Positions 54,010 to 62,283 of a DNA stretch of 64,000 bases are shown in pieces. A program made the position numbers and the translations under genes. The stretch comes from Posidoniimonas polymericola. GTDB taxonomy: Bacteria > Planctomycetota > Planctomycetia > Pirellulales > Lacipirellulaceae. The notes beneath the pieces are model-generated. The model was not told the DNA's origin. It made no database searches and saw only the letters and a list, made by a program, of their open reading frames with translations. The DNA is taken from positions 21,255-85,254 of the forward strand of contig NZ_SJPO01000015.1 in the NCBI RefSeq assembly GCF_007859935.1. Reading direction: 5' to 3'. Each line of letters starts with the position of its first letter. The first letter of the stretch is position 1.

Positions 54010-54651
54010 TTGACTGACAGCCAACTGATTATTGCCGCCAGGCGGGGCGACAGCCAAGCCTGGCGAGAGCTCTACACACGGTGGATGCCGTGGGTGTGGC
54101 GGTGCGCGTACGCGCTGGTTCAGGACGCCCATGCCGCCGAGGACGTTACCAGCGAGGCGATGACCGCCTGGGTCAGGAACTTCCACACGACCGGGACCGA
54201 CGCCCCCCAGGCGGCCGCCTGGCTGCGGAGCGTCGTCCGCCACAAGTGCGCCGACCACCACCGCCGCGGCGCCCGCTTCCGCAAGGCGGCCGAAGGGGTG
54301 GCGCAAACATTGGAGTGGGACGCCGTCGAGCGGCCCAGCGACAACCTCTCGCATTGCGAACGCCGCGATCAGGTCGAGCAGGCGATGGCGACACTGAAGC
54401 AACGCCACCGGCTGGTGCTGGAGTGGAAGTACGCCGAGGGGATGAGCGTGCGGCAGATCGCCGAGCGACTGGGAGCCACCGAGAAGTCGGTAGAAGCTTC
54501 GCTGTACCGGGCGCGACGGGAGTTCCGGCAGGCGTATCTCGAGCTAGAACCTAGCGAACCAGACGGGCTCGAGCCGCTCGCGTCGGCTTGGCCGCTGAAA
54601 AACGAAAATGACGCCCTATCCTCCCCAGACGCGAAGGGGGGCCGAGAGTGA
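54010..54651 (+). CDS. ECF-type RNA polymerase sigma factor
   Basis: 213 aa from TTG 54010, chosen for AGGAG six bases upstream; the frame stays open to 53920. Region 2 (WRELYTRWMPWVWRCAYALV, then DAHAAEDVTSEAMTAWVRN) and region 4 (YAEGMSVRQIAERLGATEKS, then VEASLYRARREF) are clear. Its last codons overlap the next gene's GTG start, coupling it to a probable anti-sigma factor. Confidence 0.92.
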   Translation: MTDSQLIIAARRGDSQAWRELYTRWMPWVWRCAYALVQDAHAAEDVTSEAMTAWVRNFHTTGTDAPQAAAWLRSVVRHKCADHHRRGARFRKAAEGVAQTLEWDAVERPSDNLSHCERRDQVEQAMATLKQRHRLVLEWKYAEGMSVRQIAERLGATEKSVEASLYRARREFRQAYLELEPSEPDGLEPLASAWPLKNENDALSSPDAKGGRE

Positions 54652-55529
54652 ACCAATTGCCAGACCCCGCTGACAACACGCCACGCCAGGATGGGGATCC
54701 GATCGCCAACCTGATTGGCGGCGCGATGGCCGCACCCGGGATGCCTGCCGATCTGCAGGCGAGGCTCAGCCTGCGCATGGAGCAGGAGTTTGCTGACGCC
54801 AACGACCCCATCCGGGCCGCGCAGCAAGGTTCGCTGTCGGCCTTGCTCGAGAAAAAGTATGAACTGGTCGGCAGCGATACGCCGCCAGCGGTCGAGCGTG
54901 GCGAGATCTCCCGATTGCGGGCCGAGTTGCACGACCTGGCGGCCCCGCCCGAGCGGCGGATGGGAATCCACCGCCGACTGGCTTTGGTTGGGGCGGCGGC
55001 CGCGGTGCTGTTGGTCTGCCTGTGGAATCAGCCCGGTTTCCGCTGGACGGAGGTTGTCGACGCGGTCCGGCATGAGCCTTCGGTTCGACTGGTCGGACAG
55101 CACTCGCCCGCCGAGCCGTTGACGATCGCGACTCGGCGAGATCAAACAGGGAGAAACCGGCCGACAACGGCCTCGTACCTCAACATTTCCGGCACGGTGA
55201 TGCGTCAGCTTGGGGGGGAAGAGGGCTCGAAACTGCTGCCAACCGCGCGGCGTGCCGAGTTGGTTGGGGCCGAAATAGCGGCCGCGTTGTTCGACCTTGC
55301 CGGGCTCCCGGATAACGGCGCCACGATTGAGGTCGGCCAGTCGTGGCCCCGTTCCGTTGCTGATGGGATCGAGGTCGACCTCCAGCTGACGCAGGGAGTG
55401 ACGAGGCTCCCCGCAACGATCCTCATCGACGCGTCCACCAAGCTGCCACAGCGGGTTGTGCTGCGGCCGGCAACCGCGGCGGAGCAGATTGTGCTGTTCT
55501 GCTACTCGCCAGGTTCGTCGGACGAGTAG
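54648..55529 (+). CDS. Probable membrane anti-sigma factor
   Basis: 293 aa, GTG start overlapping the sigma stop (GTGA). One transmembrane helix near 108-125 (LALVGAAAAVLLVCLW) separates a short cytoplasmic N-terminus from a periplasmic domain. Position and topology are those of an anti-sigma factor. No zinc-finger (HxxxCxxC) motif is seen, so the family is not certain. Confidence 0.68.
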   Translation: MNQLPDPADNTPRQDGDPIANLIGGAMAAPGMPADLQARLSLRMEQEFADANDPIRAAQQGSLSALLEKKYELVGSDTPPAVERGEISRLRAELHDLAAPPERRMGIHRRLALVGAAAAVLLVCLWNQPGFRWTEVVDAVRHEPSVRLVGQHSPAEPLTIATRRDQTGRNRPTTASYLNISGTVMRQLGGEEGSKLLPTARRAELVGAEIAAALFDLAGLPDNGATIEVGQSWPRSVADGIEVDLQLTQGVTRLPATILIDASTKLPQRVVLRPATAAEQIVLFCYSPGSSDE

Positions 55530-55649
55530 GCGGCGATTTTCGCCCGCGGGGACTCGCCAGCGGCGTGGGCGGTTAGCTTGACGCACGCCGCAAACCCTCT
55601 AGTCTTAGCGGGATACGACTCCGTCTCCGCAAACCGCACTCTCTGTCCT

Positions 55650-56339
55650 ATGACTGCCCACCTGACGTGGTTCGGCCACAGCACTTGGCTGCTCGAGCTC
55701 GATTCTCACAAGATCCTGATCGACCCGTTCCTGAACGACAACCCAAAGGCGCCGATCGAGGCCGACCAGGCCGAGGCCGACTTCATCGTGGTGTCGCACG
55801 GGCACTTTGACCACGTGCAAGACGCGGTGTCGATCGCCCAGCGGACCGACGCGGTTGTGATGGCAAACTTTGAGGTCGGCAATTGGCTCAAGGCCCAGGG
55901 CGTCGCCGAAGACAAGGTGATCGGCATGAACCCCGGCGGCGGCGTTAGCCAGCCGTTCGGGCACCTGAAGCTCACCATTGCGCACCACTCTAGCAGCATG
56001 CCCGACGGAAGCTACGGCGGGGTGGCGTGTGGTTTGCTGTTCGAGTCGGGCGGAAAGCGGCTGTACTTTGCCTGCGACACCGCGCTATTCGTAGACATGA
56101 AACTGATCGCGGCGGGGGGCCTCGACCTGGCCGTGCTGCCGATCGGCGATCTATTCACGATGGGCCCCGCCGACGCGGTCGAGGCGACCCGGATGCTGGC
56201 CCCGAAGCGGGTGGCGCCGTGCCACTACGACACCTGGCCTCCGATTGCCCAGGACGCAGCGGCGTGGGCGGACCAGGTCCGCCGCAACACCGGTTCCGAG
56301 CCGCTTGTGCCCGTGGTTGGCGAACGCTTCGCCGTCTGA
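55650..56339 (+). CDS. UPF0173-type metal-dependent hydrolase (metallo-beta-lactamase fold)
   Basis: 229 aa from ATG 55650. FGHSTWLLELDSHKILIDPF and VVSHGHFDHV (near 47-56) give the HxHxDH signature of the metallo-beta-lactamase fold, with later CDTAL and a final His in CHYDTWPP. This is the UPF0173 family; known members include phosphodiesterase- and hydrolase-like proteins without settled substrate. Confidence 0.92.
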   Translation: MTAHLTWFGHSTWLLELDSHKILIDPFLNDNPKAPIEADQAEADFIVVSHGHFDHVQDAVSIAQRTDAVVMANFEVGNWLKAQGVAEDKVIGMNPGGGVSQPFGHLKLTIAHHSSSMPDGSYGGVACGLLFESGGKRLYFACDTALFVDMKLIAAGGLDLAVLPIGDLFTMGPADAVEATRMLAPKRVAPCHYDTWPPIAQDAAAWADQVRRNTGSEPLVPVVGERFAV

Positions 56340-56397
56340 TTGCCCCCTCTGTCCACCCTCTGCGGCGTCGAAACCCGTCGCCTGCTTGGAGTCCGAG

Positions 56398-57294
56398 ATG
56401 CTGCACCGTCAACTGCCGTTGCTGATTGTAATTATCGCCGTAGGTCACGCCGCCGCCGATGAGCCGCTGCAGTGGAAGCTCAATCCTGGCCAATCGTTGC
56501 CGCTCGCAATCGAGCAGACCTACGAGAGCACGCTGCACACCGGGTCGGGCGATGTTAGTTCGAGCTCGACGCAGCAGGTGGACCTCTCTTGGAAGGCAAA
56601 CGATGGCGCCGAGCAAGTCGGAGCCGTCCGGATCGAGCAGGAAATCTCCCGAATCCGCTTTGGCTTCAACGCACCCGGCGGGCAGGGCTACGAGTTCGAC
56701 ACCGATTCCAGCGAGCCGCCGCAGGGGCTGGCGGCAATGATCGCTTCCCTCTACCGCGCTATGGTTGAGAACAATGCGGCCTTCCTGCTGTCGGCCCGCG
56801 GCGACGTTTCCGGCTTCGAGCCGCCCGAAGCGGTGCTCGAGTCGCTCAAGAACCTGCCGGGGGCCGCGGCGGCAGGGGAGGGTGCGGATATCTACGTGCA
56901 GCTGCTCCGCCCGGCGGTGTGTCAGTTCCCCGCCGGCGAAGTCGAGCCGGGGCAGCAGTGGACCGCCACGGTCGGCATGCCGGTGGCGACTCCCGGGCTT
57001 GGAGCCGCGACGCTCACCTATTCATACCGCGGCGAACGCGAGGTCGGCGGCCGGACCTACGCGGCGATCGACGTCGAGCTCACCGGATTCAAGCCGCCCG
57101 AGAAGAGCGACCAGTCAATCGACATCCAGGTGATCGAGTCGGGCGGCGAGGTGCTGTTCGACCGAGAGGCCGGCGTTGTCTACTCTGCCCGGCTGAAGTC
57201 GCGGTTCGCGCTAGCAATCAAGGTTGGCGATGAGCCGACCACCGGCGAGGCGACCCAATCGGTTGTCGTCGAGGCCGGGCCGGTCGAAGATTAG
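56398..57294 (+). CDS. Secreted protein, DUF6263-like
   Basis: 298 aa; GGAG six bases before ATG 56398. Signal peptide (LLIVIIAVGHAAADE), then a beta-rich body with LNPGQSLPLAIEQTYEST and a pattern seen in planctomycete DUF6263 proteins. No enzyme motif. It is co-oriented with the UPF0173 gene, 58 bases away. Function unknown. Confidence 0.75.
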   Translation: MLHRQLPLLIVIIAVGHAAADEPLQWKLNPGQSLPLAIEQTYESTLHTGSGDVSSSSTQQVDLSWKANDGAEQVGAVRIEQEISRIRFGFNAPGGQGYEFDTDSSEPPQGLAAMIASLYRAMVENNAAFLLSARGDVSGFEPPEAVLESLKNLPGAAAAGEGADIYVQLLRPAVCQFPAGEVEPGQQWTATVGMPVATPGLGAATLTYSYRGEREVGGRTYAAIDVELTGFKPPEKSDQSIDIQVIESGGEVLFDREAGVVYSARLKSRFALAIKVGDEPTTGEATQSVVVEAGPVED

Positions 57295-57303
57295 CACGGG
57301 TGT

Positions 57304-57624
57304 TTACGCCTCGTCTTTGGCGCGCTCACGAACCTGGACGTCGTCGCCCACGACACGGACCTCGAACGTGTCGACCCCCAGCCGTGGGTTGTCACACCAC
57401 TTGCCGTCGGTGACGCAGAACCGCCAGGCGTGCCACGGGCACGACACCGCGCCGTCATCGTCAAGGTAGCCGGCCCCGAGTGACGCGCCCTGGTGGGGGC
57501 AGTGGTCGTCGATGGCGAAGAACTCGCCCCCTTTGTTGAACACCGCGACGCGACGGTCGCCGACCTGGTAGGTTCCCCCTTGGCCGGGGGCGATGTCGGA
57601 CGTCTTGGCTACCGTGTGGTACAT
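57304..57624 (-). CDS. Rieske [2Fe-2S] protein (NirD-like)
   Basis: 106 aa, soluble. CPHQG (Cys42, His44) and CPWHAWRF (Cys62, His65) are the two cluster-binding boxes. Size and lack of membrane anchor are those of NirD or biphenyl-ferredoxin-like small Rieske proteins. It follows the NhaC gene by 39 bases on the same strand; no partner oxygenase is adjacent. Confidence 0.93.
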   Translation of the reverse strand: MYHTVAKTSDIAPGQGGTYQVGDRRVAVFNKGGEFFAIDDHCPHQGASLGAGYLDDDGAVSCPWHAWRFCVTDGKWCDNPRLGVDTFEVRVVGDDVQVRERAKDEA

Positions 57625-57663
57625 ATCGCTTGGTCGTTGATCCAGGTGGAATGAATACAGGCG

Positions 57664-59376
57664 TCAGCCTGGGACCTGCGCGGCGTCCTCGACCCGCTGC
57701 CCGAACACCAGCAAAATAACTACCAGCCCGGCTACCTGAGCCGGCAGCACCAGCCAGACGCCGGCTCCGTAGCCGACCGCCGCAACCCCGACCGCGCTGA
57801 CCAGTCCGGCAGATATGGCGTAGGGCATCTGCGTCACGACGTGCGCCATGTGGTCGCAGCCGCTCGCCTGAGACGACAGAATTGTGGTGTCCGAGATCGG
57901 CGAGCAGTGGTCACCAAAAATGGCGCCCGCCAGCACGCTGCCGATCGAGGCGAGCAGCAGCGGGTGGTGCGGGTCGAAGACCCCGTCTACGGCGATGGTC
58001 GCCACCGAGACCGGAACCACGAATGGCAGCAGGATTCCCATCGTGCCGAAGCTGGTGCCCGTGGCGAACGCCACCAGGCAGGCGAGCAGGAACACCACAC
58101 TCGGCAGCAGCGCGGTCGTGCTGCCGGCGCCGGTTTCGTCCCCCTGCGGCAGCAGCTCCTTGAGGTAGTCGCCGGTGTACAGTCGGTAGTCCTGAAACTC
58201 GTAGGCCACGGTTTGGGTCTGCCCTTCGGCGCCCCGGTTGCCGGTCATCCGCGACATCGTGCCCGCGAACCACAGGATCGCCAACGCCGGCAGGACCATG
58301 CGGACGCCGTTGAAGGCGGCGGCCTGAATCTGCGGCGTGGTCAGCACTCCCCGTACCAGCAACAACGCCGCGGCCGCAAACAGCCCGACCAACGCCCCGT
58401 ACATCAGGGCGACCGACGCGTCGGCGGCGCCAACAATCTCGATCAACGACGGCCCGGCCGCGGCCTGAGGGGCCGGCTCGTCAACGAGCTCCGCGGCCTG
58501 CTCGGCCGACTGATCGCCGGGCGACAAGGCCGCTCTGCCGCCGACCAAGATCAGCGCGATCACTACCGCCAGGGTCACCAGGATTGGACCCAACGCGTTC
58601 GACCAGTGCGTCGCCGGCTGGTCGATGGGCGGCGCGTCGTCAACCGGAGTGCCCTTGGTTGGGTCGCCGAGCCGCGCGTGGCGTTCGGCCTTGACCATCG
58701 GGCCGATGTCGCGTCGCAGCAGCGCCACGAGCAGCACCAACGCCAACGCCAAGATGACGTAGAACCGGTAGGGCAGGCAGGCAATAAACAGGTCCATCGC
58801 GGCGGGGCGGGCGGCGATGGACGGGTCGATATTGTTGATGCCGTCCTGGATACACTCGAGCTCAAACAGCACCCACACTGAGAACGGCGCCAGGCAGGCG
58901 ACCGGCGCCGCGGTCGAGTCGACAATGTAGGCGAGCTTCTCCCGCGACAGCTTAAGCCGGTCGAACGTGGCCCGCATCGTGTTGCCCAGCAGCAGTGTGT
59001 TTGTGTAGTCGTCAAAGAACACCACCAGTCCCAGGAACCAGGTCACCACCTCGCACCGGCGGGTAGAATTGATCAGCGGCGTCAGCAGCTCGACGAGTCC
59101 ACGCATACCTCCGCCGGCGTTGAGCACGCCGATCATCGCGCCCATCAGCAGCGTGAAGCAGAGCACGCGCAGCTTGCCGGGGTCGATCAGGGTGGACCAC
59201 AGGTGGGTCTCAAAGAAGTGGTAAACGGCCGGCAGCGGGGCGCCGCCTGACGTGATCAACGCCCCCGCGGCGATCCCAAGCAGCAGCGACACCAGCACCC
59301 GCCGGGTCAGCAACGCGACGGCGACCGTCGCTAGCGGGGGAACGATACTCAGCCAGCCATAGGGGTGATCTTGCAT
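57664..59376 (-). CDS. NhaC-type Na+/H+ antiporter
   Basis: 570 aa, 12-13 hydrophobic segments. VVFFDDYTNTLLLGNTMRAT with AYIVDSTAAPVACLAPFSVW, and later GDHCSPISDTTILSSQASGC, are typical of the NhaC/ArsB-related antiporters. Located in the inner membrane; exchanges Na+ (or an organic ion pair in some members) for H+. Lies 58 bases after fhcC. Confidence 0.92.
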   Translation of the reverse strand: MQDHPYGWLSIVPPLATVAVALLTRRVLVSLLLGIAAGALITSGGAPLPAVYHFFETHLWSTLIDPGKLRVLCFTLLMGAMIGVLNAGGGMRGLVELLTPLINSTRRCEVVTWFLGLVVFFDDYTNTLLLGNTMRATFDRLKLSREKLAYIVDSTAAPVACLAPFSVWVLFELECIQDGINNIDPSIAARPAAMDLFIACLPYRFYVILALALVLLVALLRRDIGPMVKAERHARLGDPTKGTPVDDAPPIDQPATHWSNALGPILVTLAVVIALILVGGRAALSPGDQSAEQAAELVDEPAPQAAAGPSLIEIVGAADASVALMYGALVGLFAAAALLLVRGVLTTPQIQAAAFNGVRMVLPALAILWFAGTMSRMTGNRGAEGQTQTVAYEFQDYRLYTGDYLKELLPQGDETGAGSTTALLPSVVFLLACLVAFATGTSFGTMGILLPFVVPVSVATIAVDGVFDPHHPLLLASIGSVLAGAIFGDHCSPISDTTILSSQASGCDHMAHVVTQMPYAISAGLVSAVGVAAVGYGAGVWLVLPAQVAGLVVILLVFGQRVEDAAQVPG

Positions 59377-59434
59377 ATGCGGCGTGCGTGTGGGGCAGCG
59401 GTTTGCGTTTGAGTGAGGCCTGTTGCCAACCGGG

Positions 59435-60235
59435 TTAGTTTGTGAGCGTCAGCAATTCGCCACGTCCGCCACGCAGCAGGTCGCCGTTGTGCAGCGTGAC
59501 GGTCGCCGGCACCGCGTCGGCCGCCTCGCCGCCGGCCCGACGCCGGACCTCCCGGCGCAGCAGTGTGAGCGTCGGCGGGCTGATCGTGCAGGCGGGGCTG
59601 AAGGTCGCTGGCGGGGCGCCTCCGCCGAACAGGCCGAGGGTCCCCCGCAGCATCTCCAGCCCCGGGTTGGCGCCGCATCGGCCCAGCACCAGCAGCGACC
59701 CGGCCCGCATCCGGAAGCCGGGCAAGTCGCCGCAGCCGCCGACAGCGATCAGCACTCCCCGCCGCATCTGCCGGCCGGCGTAGTTGCCAACCGGCCCGTC
59801 GACCACAATCGCCCCGCCCCGCATTCCGAATTTGGAGCCAGTATACCCGCCCCCGACGCAATTGCCCGCGGAGCCGCGCACGTGTATCTCGCCGCCGCGC
59901 ATCTCGGCGCCGAGCCAATCCCCCGCGTCGCCGTGAACGACAATCTCGCCACCCCGCAGGGCCGCGCCGCAGTGCCGGCCGACGTCGCCGTCGATGACGA
60001 TCCGCCCGGCCCGCAACCCGGCGCCGAGGTGACGCACGCGCGAGAGGTCGCCCTCGAACCGCCACTCAAGGTCGCGGGGATTGCCACGGATCGTGAACAG
60101 CTCGCCAGCCGGCGTCGGGACGCCGCCCGCCAGCACGGTTCGCTCCGCCAGCGGCGTGGCGTCTTCCCGGCCGGGCAGCAACCCCTCGGCGTCCACGGGC
60201 ACGGTCGGCGGGGACTTGAGCGTCAGCGAGAGCAT
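59435..60235 (-). CDS. fhcC: Formylmethanofuran dehydrogenase subunit C
   Basis: 266 aa from ATG 60235. It is built of GGEIVVHGDAGDWLGAEMRG-type repeats (right-handed beta-helix, about 80-210) as in the glutamate-synthase alpha-C-like domain of FwdC/FhcC. The Fhc complex handles formyl-methanofuran in the tetrahydromethanopterin-linked C1 pathway that planctomycetes share with methylotrophs. Partner subunits A, B and D are not in the window. Confidence 0.88.
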   Translation of the reverse strand: MLSLTLKSPPTVPVDAEGLLPGREDATPLAERTVLAGGVPTPAGELFTIRGNPRDLEWRFEGDLSRVRHLGAGLRAGRIVIDGDVGRHCGAALRGGEIVVHGDAGDWLGAEMRGGEIHVRGSAGNCVGGGYTGSKFGMRGGAIVVDGPVGNYAGRQMRRGVLIAVGGCGDLPGFRMRAGSLLVLGRCGANPGLEMLRGTLGLFGGGAPPATFSPACTISPPTLTLLRREVRRRAGGEAADAVPATVTLHNGDLLRGGRGELLTLTN

Positions 60236-60325
60236 GCCGGTGCGATGGTTCGGTGGCTGGACGTGGTGGGCGGGAGGCGGCGGTCGCGTTGCCTCGCGCA
60301 GGGCATCTTCGTAGGATGAATGGTC

Positions 60326-60658
60326 ATGAGCGCAGCCAAGCCTGATGAAGTCAACCCGTTCGCTCCCCCGACCGCGGTCGAATCGCGACCGGCCAAGCAA
60401 CGCCGGTCCGATCTGGAACTGCGGAACGAGTACCTCGGCGGCATCCTGCTTGCTTCGGGGTGTGGGATCTTGGCCGCGGTCTTTTTCCTCGTGTCGACCC
60501 GCTACCCGACGTCGGATTTCGGCGAAATGACCAGCCTGATGTCCCGCTGGGCCTCGCTGTGCTTGGCGATGGTGTCGCTGATGTTCGTTCTGATCACGCT
60601 GCGGGCCGCGGGGACGCGGGTCTGGCGGCACCTGCGGATCCTGCTGGGCCGCCGATGA
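60326..60658 (+). CDS. Small two-helix membrane protein
   Basis: 110 aa from ATG 60326 (AGGA nine bases upstream; ATG 60320 also possible). Two hydrophobic helices (GGILLASGCGILAAVFFLVS and WASLCLAMVSLMFVLITL). The NPFAPPTA motif at the N-terminus is common in planctomycete small membrane proteins. ATGA overlap with mobA suggests coupling. Confidence 0.75.
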   Translation: MSAAKPDEVNPFAPPTAVESRPAKQRRSDLELRNEYLGGILLASGCGILAAVFFLVSTRYPTSDFGEMTSLMSRWASLCLAMVSLMFVLITLRAAGTRVWRHLRILLGRR

Positions 60659-61284
60659 GCACCCCGTTCGCGAGGCGCGGGGCGGTAGTCCTCTGCGGGG
60701 GCGAGAGCCGCCGCATGGGCCGCGACAAGGCGTCGCTGCCGTTTGGCGATGAGACCCTCCTCAGCCGCACCCTCCGCCGCGCGGCCGACTGGGCGCCGGC
60801 GGACAACCTGGTGTGCGTCGCAGCCGCCAACCAAACTCTCCCTAAACTGCCGGCCGGGGTGCGGGTCGTGCGTGACCGCAAGCCGGGCAAGGGTCCACTG
60901 CCGGCGCTGGGCTGGGGGCTTGAGACGCTCTCCGATCGCTGCGACGCGGTGCTCGCCGTCGGCTGCGACTACCCATTGCTATCCACCGCGTTCGTCGAGC
61001 TGCTCTACTCACACCTCGACGACAAACCCTGGGCGTCGGTGCAGATCGGTGACCAGCTACAGCCGCTGCCTGCCGTCCTGCGAGTCAGCCTTGCGGCCGC
61101 TATCGCCACGCAGCTAGCCGATGGCAAATCGAGCCTCCGCGGCCTGCTGTCCGCGAACCCTGGGAACGTCCTCCCCGAGCACCTCGCCCGACAAGCCGAC
61201 CCATACCTGTTCAGCCTGACCAACTGCAACGACGACCGGGCGTACCGCCGGGCGCTCGAACTGGCGGGCTTCGGGGTCGACTAG
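60655..61284 (+). CDS. mobA: Molybdenum cofactor guanylyltransferase
   Basis: 209 aa. VVLCGGESRRMGRDKASLPF is the nucleotidyltransferase start, VRDRKPGKGPLPALGWGLET and AVGCDYPLL follow. MobA makes the Mo-bis-guanylyl cofactor of DMSO-reductase-type enzymes. The formylmethanofuran dehydrogenase catalytic subunit is such an enzyme, and fhcC lies 420 bases away. Confidence 0.92.
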   Translation: MSTPFARRGAVVLCGGESRRMGRDKASLPFGDETLLSRTLRRAADWAPADNLVCVAAANQTLPKLPAGVRVVRDRKPGKGPLPALGWGLETLSDRCDAVLAVGCDYPLLSTAFVELLYSHLDDKPWASVQIGDQLQPLPAVLRVSLAAAIATQLADGKSSLRGLLSANPGNVLPEHLARQADPYLFSLTNCNDDRAYRRALELAGFGVD

Positions 61285-61940
61285 GTCGACTCTTGGCCCA
61301 CCTCGCCGCCGGCGGTCGCCTCGCCCTCGGCCACTTCCTTCTCGGTCGGGCCGTTGACGATCGCCTCACGCGGCACGCGGTCTTCGAGCTCGAGCATGAT
61401 GGCGTCGGTCGGATCGCGCATAAACTTGTAGTCGTCGATGACGAAGGTCCGCTTGCGGCCGTCCTTCGCGTACTTGACCTTGGCGATGCCCTTGTTACGC
61501 CACTTCTTTTTGTCGACCTGCTCGACGTCGCTCCAGTTGAACGATTGGCCCCAGCTCGAGGTCACGCCCTCGGCCGTGCCCTCGATCCAGCTGCCCCGCG
61601 CCCGCACCACGCCGGACAGGAACCACAGGCCGACCAGCGCGATCGGCACAGCCATGTAGTACTGCATCTGCATCTGGGCGTCGGTGTGGTGGTAGTCGTG
61701 CTCGTTGGGCTTCTCGGCGCTCCAGCCGTTCTCGGCGGCGACCGTCGGCCATTCTTCAGGGCGGTCCTTCTCGGGGATCGCCTCGTAGGCCTCCCAGATG
61801 GCGTTCTTCTGCGGCCAGCCGATGGCGCCGTCATAGACGCACCAACCGGCAAAGCCTAACGCGCCCAGGCCCATCAGGATGAACCGGCGGTAGAAACGAG
61901 AGTCGCTTTGGGCGCGGATAGGGAAGCTTTGATTCGCCAT
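61281..61940 (-). CDS. Planctomycete membrane protein of unknown function
   Basis: 219 aa from ATG 61940. Two hydrophobic helices (RRFILMGLGALGFAGWCVYD and YYMAVPIALVGLWFLSGVV) enclose a charged stretch, and the C-terminal half is PH-like (VKYAKDGRKRTFVIDDYKF). It overlaps mobA at its 3' end by four bases. Function unknown. Confidence 0.78.
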   Translation of the reverse strand: MANQSFPIRAQSDSRFYRRFILMGLGALGFAGWCVYDGAIGWPQKNAIWEAYEAIPEKDRPEEWPTVAAENGWSAEKPNEHDYHHTDAQMQMQYYMAVPIALVGLWFLSGVVRARGSWIEGTAEGVTSSWGQSFNWSDVEQVDKKKWRNKGIAKVKYAKDGRKRTFVIDDYKFMRDPTDAIMLELEDRVPREAIVNGPTEKEVAEGEATAGGEVGQEST

Positions 61941-62283
61941 GGAAGTAGAAAAAGCCTGCTGAGTGACGTTCGCCCGCTCCGTGGTCGGAGTCGGGCCCAG
62001 AACCAATAGTCTAAACCGACCGGCTCGCGCGCCCCAGGGAGGGCCGCTCTCTCCGTTTTACTCATGGCCAGCGGGTTTCGCCCCTGATCTTCCCCCTATT
62101 TTATCGCCTCCACGGCGCCGCCGCTGCCGGTTCGTCCGCCCGTACCGGCTGGACGCCCTCGGCGCCGGCAAACTCCCCGCTACCCAAACATGCCGAAAAC
62201 GCCGAACGACTCGCACAGCACGCGTCGGCGGAGCGTCGATACCCGTTTCAGGAAGAATCCACGCGCCAAACGCCACGGACGGT

